Made by a program: the position numbers and the translations under genes. 64,000 nt of DNA from NCBI GenBank assembly GCA_036351775.1, contig JAZBPX010000034.1, positions 1 to 64,000 of the forward strand, written 5' to 3'. Origin of the DNA: Pacificimonas sp036351775 (GTDB lineage Bacteria > Pseudomonadota > Alphaproteobacteria > Sphingomonadales > Sphingomonadaceae). The notes beneath the pieces were generated by a model that saw only the letters and a list, made by a program, of their open reading frames with translations, did no database searches and had not been told where the DNA came from. Shown here piece by piece: positions 32,579 to 39,665 of the stretch. Within the stretch, counting starts at the first letter, position 1, and each line of letters opens with the position of its first letter.

Positions 32579-33000
32579 GCGCCCCGCCGCCTTTCGACGA
32601 AGCGCCCCTCGATGAAGCGCTAATCTCCGAACGCTTCGTCCGCGCGGGCGGTCCCGGCGGTCAGAATGTCAACAAGGTCGAAACCGGCGTCCAGCTCCGC
32701 TTCGATCTCGCCGCCGCGCGCTTTCCGGAGGCGATGAAGCGCCGCCTGCGCACCCTCGCCGGTTCGCGCCTGACCGACGACGGTGCCGTCCTGGTCCGGG
32801 CCTACCGCTTCCGCACGCAGGAGGCGAACCGCGAAGACGCCCGCGCGCGCCTGTCGTCCCTGATCGAGGAAGCCGCGAAGGCACCGAAACACCGCCGCCC
32901 GACGCGGCCTTCGCGCGCCGCCCGCGCCCGCCGCACCGATGCAAAGACAAGCCGTGGCAAAGTGAAGGCCATGCGCGGCCGCCCCGCCCGCGACGACTGA
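32575..33000 (+). CDS. arfB: Peptidyl-tRNA hydrolase ArfB (ribosome rescue)
   Basis: ArfB (YaeJ) rescues stalled ribosomes by hydrolysing peptidyl-tRNA. The 141-residue protein has the release-factor-like domain with the GGQ motif at residues 28-30 (RAGGPGGQNVNK) and the long basic C-terminal tail (RPSRAARARRTDAKTSRGK) that enters the mRNA channel. The start overlaps the preceding stop by four bases. Confidence 0.94.
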   Translation: MSAPPPFDEAPLDEALISERFVRAGGPGGQNVNKVETGVQLRFDLAAARFPEAMKRRLRTLAGSRLTDDGAVLVRAYRFRTQEANREDARARLSSLIEEAAKAPKHRRPTRPSRAARARRTDAKTSRGKVKAMRGRPARDD

Positions 33001-33051
33001 AACGCCGCTACATCTCCGGTTTCGCCCGCGCCGTCGAGGCGCGTTGCGGGC

Positions 33052-33327
33052 TCAGCCCCGATCGTCGGCGCGCGTATCCAGCTTTCGGCGGCGCTTGTGA
33101 CGCGACACCGGCTCGGGCTTTGCCGTAAAGAACCCGAGTATCTTCCTCACCGGCTTTCGCACGTCCTCGGCGATCACGAGCATCAGCAGCGCCAGCAGGA
33201 CGAGGAGCCCCGTCACCGGAAAGGTCAGGATGTACAGCGCCCGCAGCCAGCGCGGCCAGGTCAGGGGCCGCCGCAGGACCTTGCGCGTGCGCCGATACCA
33301 GTTCTCTCTGTGTTGGCGCTTGGGCAT
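33052..33327 (-). CDS. Small basic membrane protein, hypothetical
   Basis: The 91-residue product has a basic N terminus (MPKRQHRENWYRRTRK), a hydrophobic stretch of one or two helices (about 29-52) and a very basic tail. GGAG lies about nine bases before the ATG. It is convergent with arfB. I did not recognise a family. Confidence 0.55.
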   Translation of the reverse strand: MPKRQHRENWYRRTRKVLRRPLTWPRWLRALYILTFPVTGLLVLLALLMLVIAEDVRKPVRKILGFFTAKPEPVSRHKRRRKLDTRADDRG

Positions 33328-33451
33328 TGCGCGCGACTCCAGCCACGAATTTCGGGGCCGAGAACATTCTGTCTGCGAAACGGCCTGGGGGTTTCCTATA
33401 GCCTATCCGCTATCAGGAAAACTAGCTTAGAGCCGCTAACCTAACGCAACG

Positions 33452-33488
33452 AAAAGGGGCCGGACCACCGTTTGGCAGCCCGGCCCCC
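33452..33488 (-). terminator. Rho-independent terminator after amtB
   Basis: On the minus strand a GC stem (GGGGCCGG with CCGGCCCC) encloses about 16 bases and is followed by TTTTCGTT. It lies 25 bases past the amtB stop codon. Confidence 0.8.
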
Positions 33489-33512
33489 TCGCCGTTCATT
33501 CGTACGCCCCCC

Positions 33513-34820
33513 TTAGGTGCGGACGAACTCCGGATAGGCCTCGATGCCGGTTTCGGACACATCCAGCCCGGCCATCTCTTCTTCCACGCTCGGGCGGACA
33601 CCGATGGTCGCCTTCAGGGCGAACCAGACAATGCCGGACGCGATGCAGACAAAGATGCCGGTGGCGACCACGCCCACGACCTGCGCCACGATCAGCTCCG
33701 GGAAGCTGATCGCCACGGCGAGCGTCCCCCAGATACCGGCCACGAGGTGAACCGGGATCGCGCCGACCACGTCGTCGATGCCCAGCTTGTCGAGGATCGG
33801 GACGAAGATCACCGGCAACAGGCCGCCAAGGCCGCCGATCAGGATCGCCGTGCCGACGCTGGGCGCCAGCGGCTCTGCCGTGATCGAGACGAGACCGGCC
33901 AGCGCGCCGTTCAGCGCCATGGTCACGTCGGCCTTGCCGTAGCGGATCTGCGTGGCGATGATCGCGACAACCACGCCGGCCGCGGCCGCCATGTTCGTGT
34001 TCACGAAGATCTTCGACACATCCGACACGTCACCAACAGTGCCCATCGCCAGCTGCGAGGCGCCGTTGAAGCCGAACCAGCCGAGCCACAGGATGAACGT
34101 ACCCAGCGTTGCCAGCGGGATGTTCGTTCCCGGGAAGACGACGACCTTGCCGTCGACATAGCGGCCCGTCCGCGCCCCGATGATGATCGCACCCATCAGC
34201 GCGGCCCAGCCGCCCGTGGAGTGAACCAGCGTCGAACCGGCAAAGTCGCTGAAGCCCATGGCGTCGAGGAACCCGCCGCCCCATTCCCAGCTGACCACCA
34301 CCGGATAGATGAAGCCCGTCAGGATGGTGACGAAGATGAAGAACGGAACGATCTTCACCCGCTCGGCCACCGTGCCGGACACGATGGAGGCTGTCGTGGC
34401 GCAGAACACCATCTGAAAGAACCAGTCCGATGCCACCGAATAACCGGTGTCGAGGTCGGCCTCGCCAACCCCCTGCATCGGATACCAGCCGGTCAGACCG
34501 CCGACGAACCCATTGAAGTCGCCCGGATAGGCGATGTTATAGCCGATGATCCAGAACATCAGGCCCGCGATCGAATAGAGGCCGATATTCTTCAGGCACT
34601 GCGTGCTGGTATTCTTGGCGCGGACGAGGCCGGCCTCCAGCATGGCAAAGCCCGCCGCCATCCACATGACGAGGAACCCGCCGATCAGGAACAGCAGCGT
34701 ATTGAGGATATAGCCCGTGCCGCCGGAAACGGCGTCGACCGCCACCTCCTGCGCCAGGGCCGGTGAAGACAGGGTCAGCGCGGCAAGGCCGGCACCCATG
34801 AAGCGTGTAAGGTAGGTCAA
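33513..34820 (-). CDS. amtB: Ammonium transporter AmtB
   Basis: The 435-residue protein has a cleavable signal peptide (LTLSSPALAQ) and eleven predicted membrane helices. The twin pore histidines lie in STLVHSTGGWAAL and AIPVHLVAGIWG, and the signature GFAMLEAGLVRAKN is near the N terminus. AmtB conducts ammonium and is blocked by the PII protein GlnK under nitrogen excess. It is the second gene of the glnK-amtB operon, 17 bases after glnK, and ends at a clear terminator. Confidence 0.97.
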   Translation of the reverse strand: MTYLTRFMGAGLAALTLSSPALAQEVAVDAVSGGTGYILNTLLFLIGGFLVMWMAAGFAMLEAGLVRAKNTSTQCLKNIGLYSIAGLMFWIIGYNIAYPGDFNGFVGGLTGWYPMQGVGEADLDTGYSVASDWFFQMVFCATTASIVSGTVAERVKIVPFFIFVTILTGFIYPVVVSWEWGGGFLDAMGFSDFAGSTLVHSTGGWAALMGAIIIGARTGRYVDGKVVVFPGTNIPLATLGTFILWLGWFGFNGASQLAMGTVGDVSDVSKIFVNTNMAAAAGVVVAIIATQIRYGKADVTMALNGALAGLVSITAEPLAPSVGTAILIGGLGGLLPVIFVPILDKLGIDDVVGAIPVHLVAGIWGTLAVAISFPELIVAQVVGVVATGIFVCIASGIVWFALKATIGVRPSVEEEMAGLDVSETGIEAYPEFVRT

Positions 34821-34837
34821 GTGTCCCCTCCGTCTCT

Positions 34838-35176
34838 CTAAAGCGCTGTTTCGGCGGTTTCGCCGGTGCGGATCCGCACCACGTCGTCCACCGACAGGGT
34901 GAAGATCTTGCCGTCGCCGATGGCGCCCGTGTTGGCGGTTTCGCGCACGGTCTCAATCACCCGCGGCGCCAGCGCCGTCGTCGTGACGATTTCCAGCTTC
35001 AGCTTGGGTACGAAGGTCACGGCATATTCGGCGCCGCGGTAAACCTCGGTATGCCCCTTCTGCCGGCCGTAGCCCTTCACTTCGGACACCGTCATGCCCT
35101 GAATGCCCAGCCCCTCGAGGGCTTCACGCACCTCGTCGAGCTTGAACGGTTTGATGATCGCGATGACGAGTTTCAT
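34838..35176 (-). CDS. glnK: Nitrogen regulatory protein P-II (GlnK)
   Basis: The 112-residue protein begins MKLVIAIIKPFKLDEVREAL and carries the T-loop with uridylylation site Tyr51 (TEVYRGAEYAVTF) and the signature EIVTTTALAPRVIETV. It senses 2-oxoglutarate, ATP/ADP and, through uridylylation, glutamine, and binds AmtB. The ATG at 35176 fits the family start. A sigma-54 type promoter lies about 50 bases upstream. Confidence 0.97.
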   Translation of the reverse strand: MKLVIAIIKPFKLDEVREALEGLGIQGMTVSEVKGYGRQKGHTEVYRGAEYAVTFVPKLKLEIVTTTALAPRVIETVRETANTGAIGDGKIFTLSVDDVVRIRTGETAETAL

Positions 35177-35228
35177 GCGCCTCGCCCCCCTTTCTCTTGT
35201 CAGCGTTGATGTCGCTGAGGGGGTCCGG

Positions 35229-35244
35229 AGCACGAACCGTGCCA
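35229..35244 (-). promoter_or_regulatory. Sigma-54 (-24/-12) promoter of glnK-amtB
   Basis: The minus strand reads TGGCAC-N5-GTGCT, with the invariant GG and GC at the correct 12-base distance. This matches the RpoN consensus TGGCAC-N5-TTGCA. Nitrogen-responsive NtrC activation is the known pattern for glnK-amtB; NtrC sites were not clear to me. Confidence 0.75.
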
Positions 35245-35401
35245 AGTGCCGAAATTTGCTGCAACCGCTAACAAATTCTTAAGAGCACATCCGAAACGAC
35301 GCCTATTTCCTAGGCGCGGGAGGCGTGGTGCACAAAGGTTGGGCAGGGCCGCTCCACCCAAAGCTGTCATCCTGACGGAGCCATCAACCCGGAAAATAGA
35401 C

Positions 35402-35504
35402 TGTCATCCTGAACTCGTTTCAGGACCCACGCCGCAAGTTGTCGGCGAGGCCGCGACGTCCGCCAGCAACACGAAGTGGGTCCTGAAACAAGTTCAGGAT
35501 GACA
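35402..35504. repeat. Palindromic element, tgtcatcctgaactcgtttc type, copy 1
   Basis: Arms tgtcatcctgaactcgtttc and gaaacaagttcaggatgaca (inverted) enclose about 60 bases, with the inner continuation caggacccac/gtgggtcctg. The flank aatagac is shared with the copy at 45087. With the next element it fills most of the 500-base gap between glnK and the DUF2007 gene, where I see no gene besides the sigma-54 promoter. Confidence 0.85.
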
Positions 35505-35551
35505 GCGTGGCGCTGGTGCCTGAACCGCCGCTCTCAGCACTCATTGAAAAC

Positions 35552-35652
35552 CGTCATTCCCGCGAACGCGGGAATCCAGCCGCACTGCCAGAGAATACAG
35601 GCTCGGCTTCGCCATCGCTGCGCACTGGATTCCCGCGTTCGCGGGAATGACG
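35552..35652. repeat. Palindromic element, cgtcattcccgcgaacgcgg type, copy 1
   Basis: Inverted arms cgtcattcccgcgaacgcgg and ccgcgttcgcgggaatgacg enclose a core containing gctcggcttcgcc. The copy at 63806-63904 has the same core in the opposite orientation. Confidence 0.85.
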
Positions 35653-35676
35653 ACCCGATGGGAAGTTCGCCGCCCC

Positions 35677-35868
35677 CTACAGCCCCAGCAGCGCCCGCGC
35701 CTCGCCTTCATCCTCCGCCAGCACCATCAGGCGCGACGGCATCAGCGCGCCGCCGAACAGCGAGCCGGTATTGTGATTAAGGAGCAGCGCCTCGATCCCC
35801 GCCGCATCCAGCCGCGCCCGCGCCAGGTCGGCCTCCACCGGATTATAATAGGCGTTCAGTTCGATCAT
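35677..35868 (-). CDS. DUF2007 family small protein
   Basis: The 63-residue protein (MIELNAYYNPVEADLARAR, GSLFGGALMPSRLMVLAEDE) matches the DUF2007 pattern, a ferredoxin-like small fold annotated as putative signal-transducing. It starts at the ATG at 35868. It lies 50 bases downstream of the PPOX gene on the same strand and may be its cotranscribed neighbour. Function is unknown. Confidence 0.75.
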   Translation of the reverse strand: MIELNAYYNPVEADLARARLDAAGIEALLLNHNTGSLFGGALMPSRLMVLAEDEGEARALLGL

Positions 35869-35918
35869 GGCTGCGGACTTAGGGGTCCGGGCGGACAATT
35901 GCGAACCGGGCGCGGCAC

Positions 35919-36500
35919 CTACAGGCTGTTCGCGCCCTTCCCGCCGTCCGGCCCGAAATAGCGGTCGGTCGGCCGCACGGGCAGGCCGTCGATCGATGTG
36001 GTCCGCTCCTGCACGACCTCGACCCACTCTTCGCCGTCGGCATTGGCATGGGCCTTGGTCAGTGTGTCGCGCGGGCGTTCGACATGCATCACCGGCACGC
36101 CCCAGCCGCAGCTCGTCTGCACGCTTTCGACGTCGATGACAAAGATCTGCCGCGTGCCCGGCAGCAGCTCGAAGCGCGCCGCCAGCCCCGCCCACTCAAC
36201 GTCCTGCGGCAACACCGCCCGCCCGCGCCCATAAATCCGCAGGATGTTCGCCGGGTTTTCGAAGGCGCAGAACATGATCGTGATCCGCCCGTCCGCCGCC
36301 AGGTGCGCGTGCGTCTCGTTCCCCGACCCGCCAAGGTCCAGATACGCCACCTGCCCCTCGGACAAGACCCGGAACGTATCCAAGCCCTTCGGCGACAGGT
36401 TGATCCGCGCCTCCGCCGCCGCGGTCGCGGTAAAAAACACCGGCTGCGCCCTGATGAACGCGATATGCTTGTCTGTGAGCGTCTCGGTGAAGTCGGCCAT
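35919..36500 (-). CDS. Pyridoxamine 5'-phosphate oxidase-fold (PPOX) protein
   Basis: The 193-residue protein has the flavin-binding split-barrel of the PPOX family (RINLSPKGLDTFRVL, ITIMFCAFENPANILRIYG). The segment INLSPKG is typical of the FMN/F420 type. Biological substrate is unknown. The gene lies ten bases after the glutaredoxin-MauE gene and is probably in the csoR operon. A decayed copy of its 5' end lies at 39034-39165, beyond the metal cassette. Confidence 0.85.
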   Translation of the reverse strand: MADFTETLTDKHIAFIRAQPVFFTATAAAEARINLSPKGLDTFRVLSEGQVAYLDLGGSGNETHAHLAADGRITIMFCAFENPANILRIYGRGRAVLPQDVEWAGLAARFELLPGTRQIFVIDVESVQTSCGWGVPVMHVERPRDTLTKAHANADGEEWVEVVQERTTSIDGLPVRPTDRYFGPDGGKGANSL

Positions 36501-36510
36501 GGCCCGGACG

Positions 36511-37257
36511 CTAGCCGAGCAGCGCAGGCTTCGCCAGCATCCAGATGCCCATGCCGATCATGGCGAGGTTTTCCGTCAGCGATACAAACCCCAGCGGCAC
36601 GTTCGAATTGCCGCCCACGCAGGCGCACTTGAGTTCCCGCTTGTCGATATAGACCGCCTTGATCACGCTGACCGCACCGACAGTGCCGATGAACAGGGCC
36701 ACGGGCGCCGACAAGAAGGTGAGCGCGCCGGAAATCATCAGGATGCCCGCAAAGGCCTCGGCAAAAGGATAAACGAACCCGTAGCGAACCCAGCGCCGCG
36801 CCAGCAGATCGTAATTCAGGAACATCGTCGAAAAGCTGCGGATGTCCTGCAGCTTCTGAACGGCAAGGAAGCACATAGAGAAGGCGATGAACCATTCCGC
36901 GGCGCGAATGGTCAATAGGTCGCCAAACGCCGCCCAGCTCGCGGCCAGCGCCATGAGCGCAGCGACGGCAAAGATCGCCACGACGGGCTGATAGCTGGTT
37001 TCGCCTTCCTCGCGCACGGATTTGTCGAAATGGCGTCTCAAGTCTTCATACCCGCCGATACGTTCGCCATTGATAAAGGTCTGCGGCGTTGTTTCGACGT
37101 CGTGCTTCGCCTTGAAGGCGTCGGTTTCGGCGCGCGTTTCGAGGTGATGATCCTCGACGCTGAATCCTTCGCGCTTCAGCAGGTCGAGGGTCTTCAGCCC
37201 GTAGGGACAGACGTGATCCGGCATGACCATCCGGTAGACGGTTGCAGTCTTCGTCAT
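36511..37257 (-). CDS. Glutaredoxin-MauE/DoxX-like membrane fusion protein
   Basis: The 248-residue protein joins an N-terminal glutaredoxin (about 5-78; HVCPYGLKTLDLLKREGF with single active Cys17, TTPQTFINGERIGGY) to a MauE-type membrane domain of four helices (about 90-245). Cys211 and Cys213 lie in the KCACVGGNS motif near the C terminus, as in MauE-like proteins thought to handle disulfides. The start at 37257 overlaps the csoR stop by four bases, so metal-responsive expression is likely. A thiol-redox role in metal stress is inferred. Confidence 0.85.
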   Translation of the reverse strand: MTKTATVYRMVMPDHVCPYGLKTLDLLKREGFSVEDHHLETRAETDAFKAKHDVETTPQTFINGERIGGYEDLRRHFDKSVREEGETSYQPVVAIFAVAALMALAASWAAFGDLLTIRAAEWFIAFSMCFLAVQKLQDIRSFSTMFLNYDLLARRWVRYGFVYPFAEAFAGILMISGALTFLSAPVALFIGTVGAVSVIKAVYIDKRELKCACVGGNSNVPLGFVSLTENLAMIGMGIWMLAKPALLG

Positions 37258-37541
37258 CGGCGCTGCTTCTCGAACAGGACGACAAGCTCCTCGAACTTCT
37301 GCCGCTGCTCCTCCTCGCTGCCGGAGGCGATGGCGTCGGCGACGCAGTGCGAGGCATGATCCTTCAGGATCTCGGTCTCGGCCTTCGCGAGTGCGGCCTT
37401 CACCGCCTGCAGCTGGTTCAGGACGTCGATGCAATAGCGGTCTTCCGCCACCATCTTCGCGACGCCGCGCACCTGACCCTCGATCCGGTTCAGCCGATTC
37501 TCGATGGCCTTGCGGCCTGCGGTTTCTGTCTTGATACCCAT
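37254..37541 (-). CDS. csoR: CsoR/FrmR-family metal-sensing repressor
   Basis: The 95-residue all-helical repressor starts MGIKTETAGRKAIENRLNRI, standard for the family. Its metal ligands fit CsoR: Cys37 (RYCIDVL), His62 and Cys66 (DHASHCVADA). Such proteins release their operator when they bind Cu(I). It is divergent from the outer-membrane-like gene with only about 15-24 bases between starts, and a candidate operator lies in that gap. Copper rather than another metal is inferred from the Cys-His-Cys pattern. Confidence 0.9.
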   Translation of the reverse strand: MGIKTETAGRKAIENRLNRIEGQVRGVAKMVAEDRYCIDVLNQLQAVKAALAKAETEILKDHASHCVADAIASGSEEEQRQKFEELVVLFEKQRR

Positions 37542-37559
37542 ACCCCCTATATGTATATG
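37540..37559. promoter_or_regulatory. Candidate CsoR operator between divergent genes
   Basis: The gap reads ATACCCCCTATATGTAT, a short inverted pair (ATAC/GTAT) around a C-run. This resembles the C-tract/G-tract sites bound by CsoR-like repressors. It touches both start codons, so binding could shut both directions. Confidence 0.4.
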
Positions 37560-38189
37560 ACCCCGATGCGTTTGTCCATATTCATCTCCGCACTCTTCGC
37601 GATGAGCCTTGCCGCCCAGGGCCATGCAAGGCCGGTCAGCTATCCCGGCGGCTGGACATTAATTGCTGAGGGGAACGCTTTCCAGCAGTCCCTGCTCGCG
37701 CATTACTCGCCTAGCGCAAAGGTCAGCGTGGGCCTGCGCATGGCGCATCTGGACGAGCCCGATGCCCTTACGGTCGGCCCACAGGTCAATGTACTGTTGA
37801 AGCGCTGGAACGCCCGGGTCAGCCAAGGCAATCTCTACTGGAAATCGGGCGCGGGCGTTCTTGTCGATGGTCCGACCGGCGCGGCGGGTTTTACTGGGCT
37901 GGCGGCAGACTGGGAAACGCGCCGCCTCTTCCTGTCCTATTCCCTGATGGGCCGCGTTCAGCCCGGCGAGGACCAGATCGTCCAGTCCGGGCGTCTCGGC
38001 TGGGCACCCTATGAGGGCGACTTTGGCGACCTCCACACATGGGTGATGGTGCAGGTCGATCGCCGCGACGGACGTGTCGACGACTGGGAAGTCACACCGC
38101 TCGTCCGTCTGTTCAAGGGTGTTGCGCTGGCAGAGGCCGGCATTTCGCTCGAGGGCAATCCGCTCCTGAATTTCACTTACCGTTTCTAA
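37557..38189 (+). CDS. Exported beta-rich, probably outer-membrane protein
   Basis: The product of about 210 residues has a signal peptide (MRLSIFISALFAMSLAAQGHA) and a mature part made of alternating beta-strands (SLLAHYSPSAKVSVGLRM, RRLFLSYSLMGRVQ) ending in NFTYRF, the terminal-phenylalanine signature of outer-membrane barrels. ATGs at 37557 and 37566 are both possible starts. It heads a three-gene metal unit with an HMA protein 13 bases downstream. Role in metal resistance is inferred from neighbours. Confidence 0.65.
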   Translation: MTPMRLSIFISALFAMSLAAQGHARPVSYPGGWTLIAEGNAFQQSLLAHYSPSAKVSVGLRMAHLDEPDALTVGPQVNVLLKRWNARVSQGNLYWKSGAGVLVDGPTGAAGFTGLAADWETRRLFLSYSLMGRVQPGEDQIVQSGRLGWAPYEGDFGDLHTWVMVQVDRRDGRVDDWEVTPLVRLFKGVALAEAGISLEGNPLLNFTYRF

Positions 38190-38202
38190 AAGGAACCAGA
38201 TC

Positions 38203-38589
38203 ATGAAAACGATGCTTCTCGCTGCCATTCTCGCCGCTGCGCCTGCCGCTGCGATCGCGCAGGACCATGACCATGGCGACCATTCCGGTGCCCCCGCCCC
38301 CGCCCACGACCATGCGGGGGAAAGCGCCGAGCGGACGGAGGCCGCAACGGCTGACACGCAGGGTGGCACGCTGATTGCCGTCGATGTGAACGGCCTCGTC
38401 TGCGATTTCTGCGCCCGCGCGCTCGAAAAGACCTTCGGCAAGCACGACGCCGTGCAGGCCATCGACGTCGACCTCGACGCGAAAATCGTCCGCATCCGCA
38501 CGAAGCCCGGCGCATCCCTCGGCGATGCGGAAGTGCGCCAGCGCATTCTGGACGCCGGCTATAATGTCGTCGGCATCCGCCGCAGCTAG
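38203..38589 (+). CDS. Exported heavy-metal-associated (HMA) domain protein
   Basis: The 128-residue protein has a signal peptide, a histidine-rich linker (DHDHGDH, HDHAGE) and an HMA domain (about 56-128) with metal-binding Cys67 and Cys70 in GLVCDFCARALEKTF. Such periplasmic MerP/CopZ-like proteins bind Cu or Hg and hand it on. It lies between the barrel-like gene and a MerT-like membrane protein gene, 13 and 15 bases away. Confidence 0.88.
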   Translation: MKTMLLAAILAAAPAAAIAQDHDHGDHSGAPAPAHDHAGESAERTEAATADTQGGTLIAVDVNGLVCDFCARALEKTFGKHDAVQAIDVDLDAKIVRIRTKPGASLGDAEVRQRILDAGYNVVGIRRS

Positions 38590-38604
38590 CGGGCGCATAA
38601 CCCC

Positions 38605-39000
38605 ATGAGCGAACCCGCCCTCGCCACGGACCGGCGCAACCTCTTTGCGCCCACCCTGTCGCTGTTCGTGTCGAGCGGCACGCTGGTCTGCTGCGCCCTG
38701 CCCGCGCTGTTCGTTACGCTCGGCATGGGCGCGGCGCTGGCGGGCCTCACCGCGAACTTCCCGCAGCTGGTCTGGCTGTCGGAATATAAGGAATGGATCT
38801 TCGCGGGCGCCGGACTAATGCTGCTCGCGGCAGGCGTCATGCAGTGGCGCGCGCGCAACCTGCCCTGTCCGGTGGACCCGGTGCAAGCGCGGGCCTGCCT
38901 GCGCCTCCGCCGAATCAGCCTCGGCATCTACATTTTCGCCGTCGCCGTGTATCTGACCGGCGCCTTCTTCGCCTTCGCCGCAGTCTACGTGCTGCTCTAA
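38605..39000 (+). CDS. MerT/MerC-like small membrane metal transporter
   Basis: The 131-residue protein has three hydrophobic helices and a vicinal cysteine pair Cys29-Cys30 in the first (SSGTLVCCALPALFVTLGMG), as in mercury transporter MerT. Two more cysteines follow the second helix (LPCPVDPVQARACLRL). With the HMA protein it could move a soft metal across the inner membrane. No mercuric reductase gene is nearby. Confidence 0.7.
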   Translation: MSEPALATDRRNLFAPTLSLFVSSGTLVCCALPALFVTLGMGAALAGLTANFPQLVWLSEYKEWIFAGAGLMLLAAGVMQWRARNLPCPVDPVQARACLRLRRISLGIYIFAVAVYLTGAFFAFAAVYVLL

Positions 39001-39033
39001 GCGGTCAGCCTCCCTCGACCAGCCAAGGTCTAC

Positions 39034-39165
39034 TTACGCCACCTGTCCGGCCGACAGCACCCGAAACGCATCCAGCCCCTTCGGCGAAAGATTGATCCGC
39101 GCCCCCGCCGCCTCGGTAAAGGGTATCGGCTGCGCTTCAATGAACACGATATCCTTGTCGGTGAG
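39034..39165 (-). pseudogene. Remnant of a second PPOX gene, 5' end only
   Basis: About 43 codons match the N-terminal part of the intact PPOX gene at 35919-36500 (LTDKDIVFIEAQPIPF, ARINLSPKGLDAFRVLSAGQ) and end at a stop right after GQVA, where the intact gene continues YLDLGG. No start codon or remaining two-thirds of the gene is present. It lies in the same orientation as the intact gene, at the other end of the metal cassette. Confidence 0.8.
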
Positions 39166-39242
39166 GGTGTGGGGGGGGTGAAGGTGGCTATCCTTTGAAC
39201 CACATTGACCGATGAAACTGCGGGCAATGACGCGACAGTGCG

Positions 39243-39617
39243 TTACAAAGCCAACGCGTCTTGTGCAGTGTGGTCGAGCCGGATCATTCCGACAAGTAGC
39301 CACTGATTCTGTGGCCCGTTTTCGACATTCCGCCGACTGTGCATGCTGAAACCCAACACCAATCCAGCATCGAAAAGCTGATGCTCGAACTTCTCTCTCA
39401 GAATTCGCATCGCTCGTTCATGGTCGTACTTTCGCTTGTTGCGACTGTATGTTGCGCTGGTCTCCCAGTCATCTGCGATATGCTGGTGTTCATGCCCGTC
39501 CTGATCAGTCCACCGAGGCAACCTCAAGAGTGTATGTAAAATCAGAAGGGTCCGCGCCCTCGTATCCAATTGTTGCGAGCATATCGTCGTCTCCGTCTGA
39601 GCAAGATACTTCGCCAA
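39243..39617 (-). CDS. Hypothetical protein of atypical composition
   Basis: An open frame of about 124 codons encodes a charged, soluble protein (HQHIADDWETSATYSRNKRK, EKFEHQLFDAGLVLGFSM) with no motif I recognise. The start is uncertain: TTG at 39617 is the best candidate and no strong ribosome-binding site is seen. GC content is clearly below that of neighbours, pointing to transferred or decaying DNA between the PPOX remnant and tldD. Confidence 0.45.
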   Translation of the reverse strand: MAKYLAQTETTICSQQLDTRARTLLILHTLLRLPRWTDQDGHEHQHIADDWETSATYSRNKRKYDHERAMRILREKFEHQLFDAGLVLGFSMHSRRNVENGPQNQWLLVGMIRLDHTAQDALAL

Positions 39618-39665
39618 GCTCTTCGCGACAGCATGAATCAGACGTGAGTCCGCTGGTCAACCACC

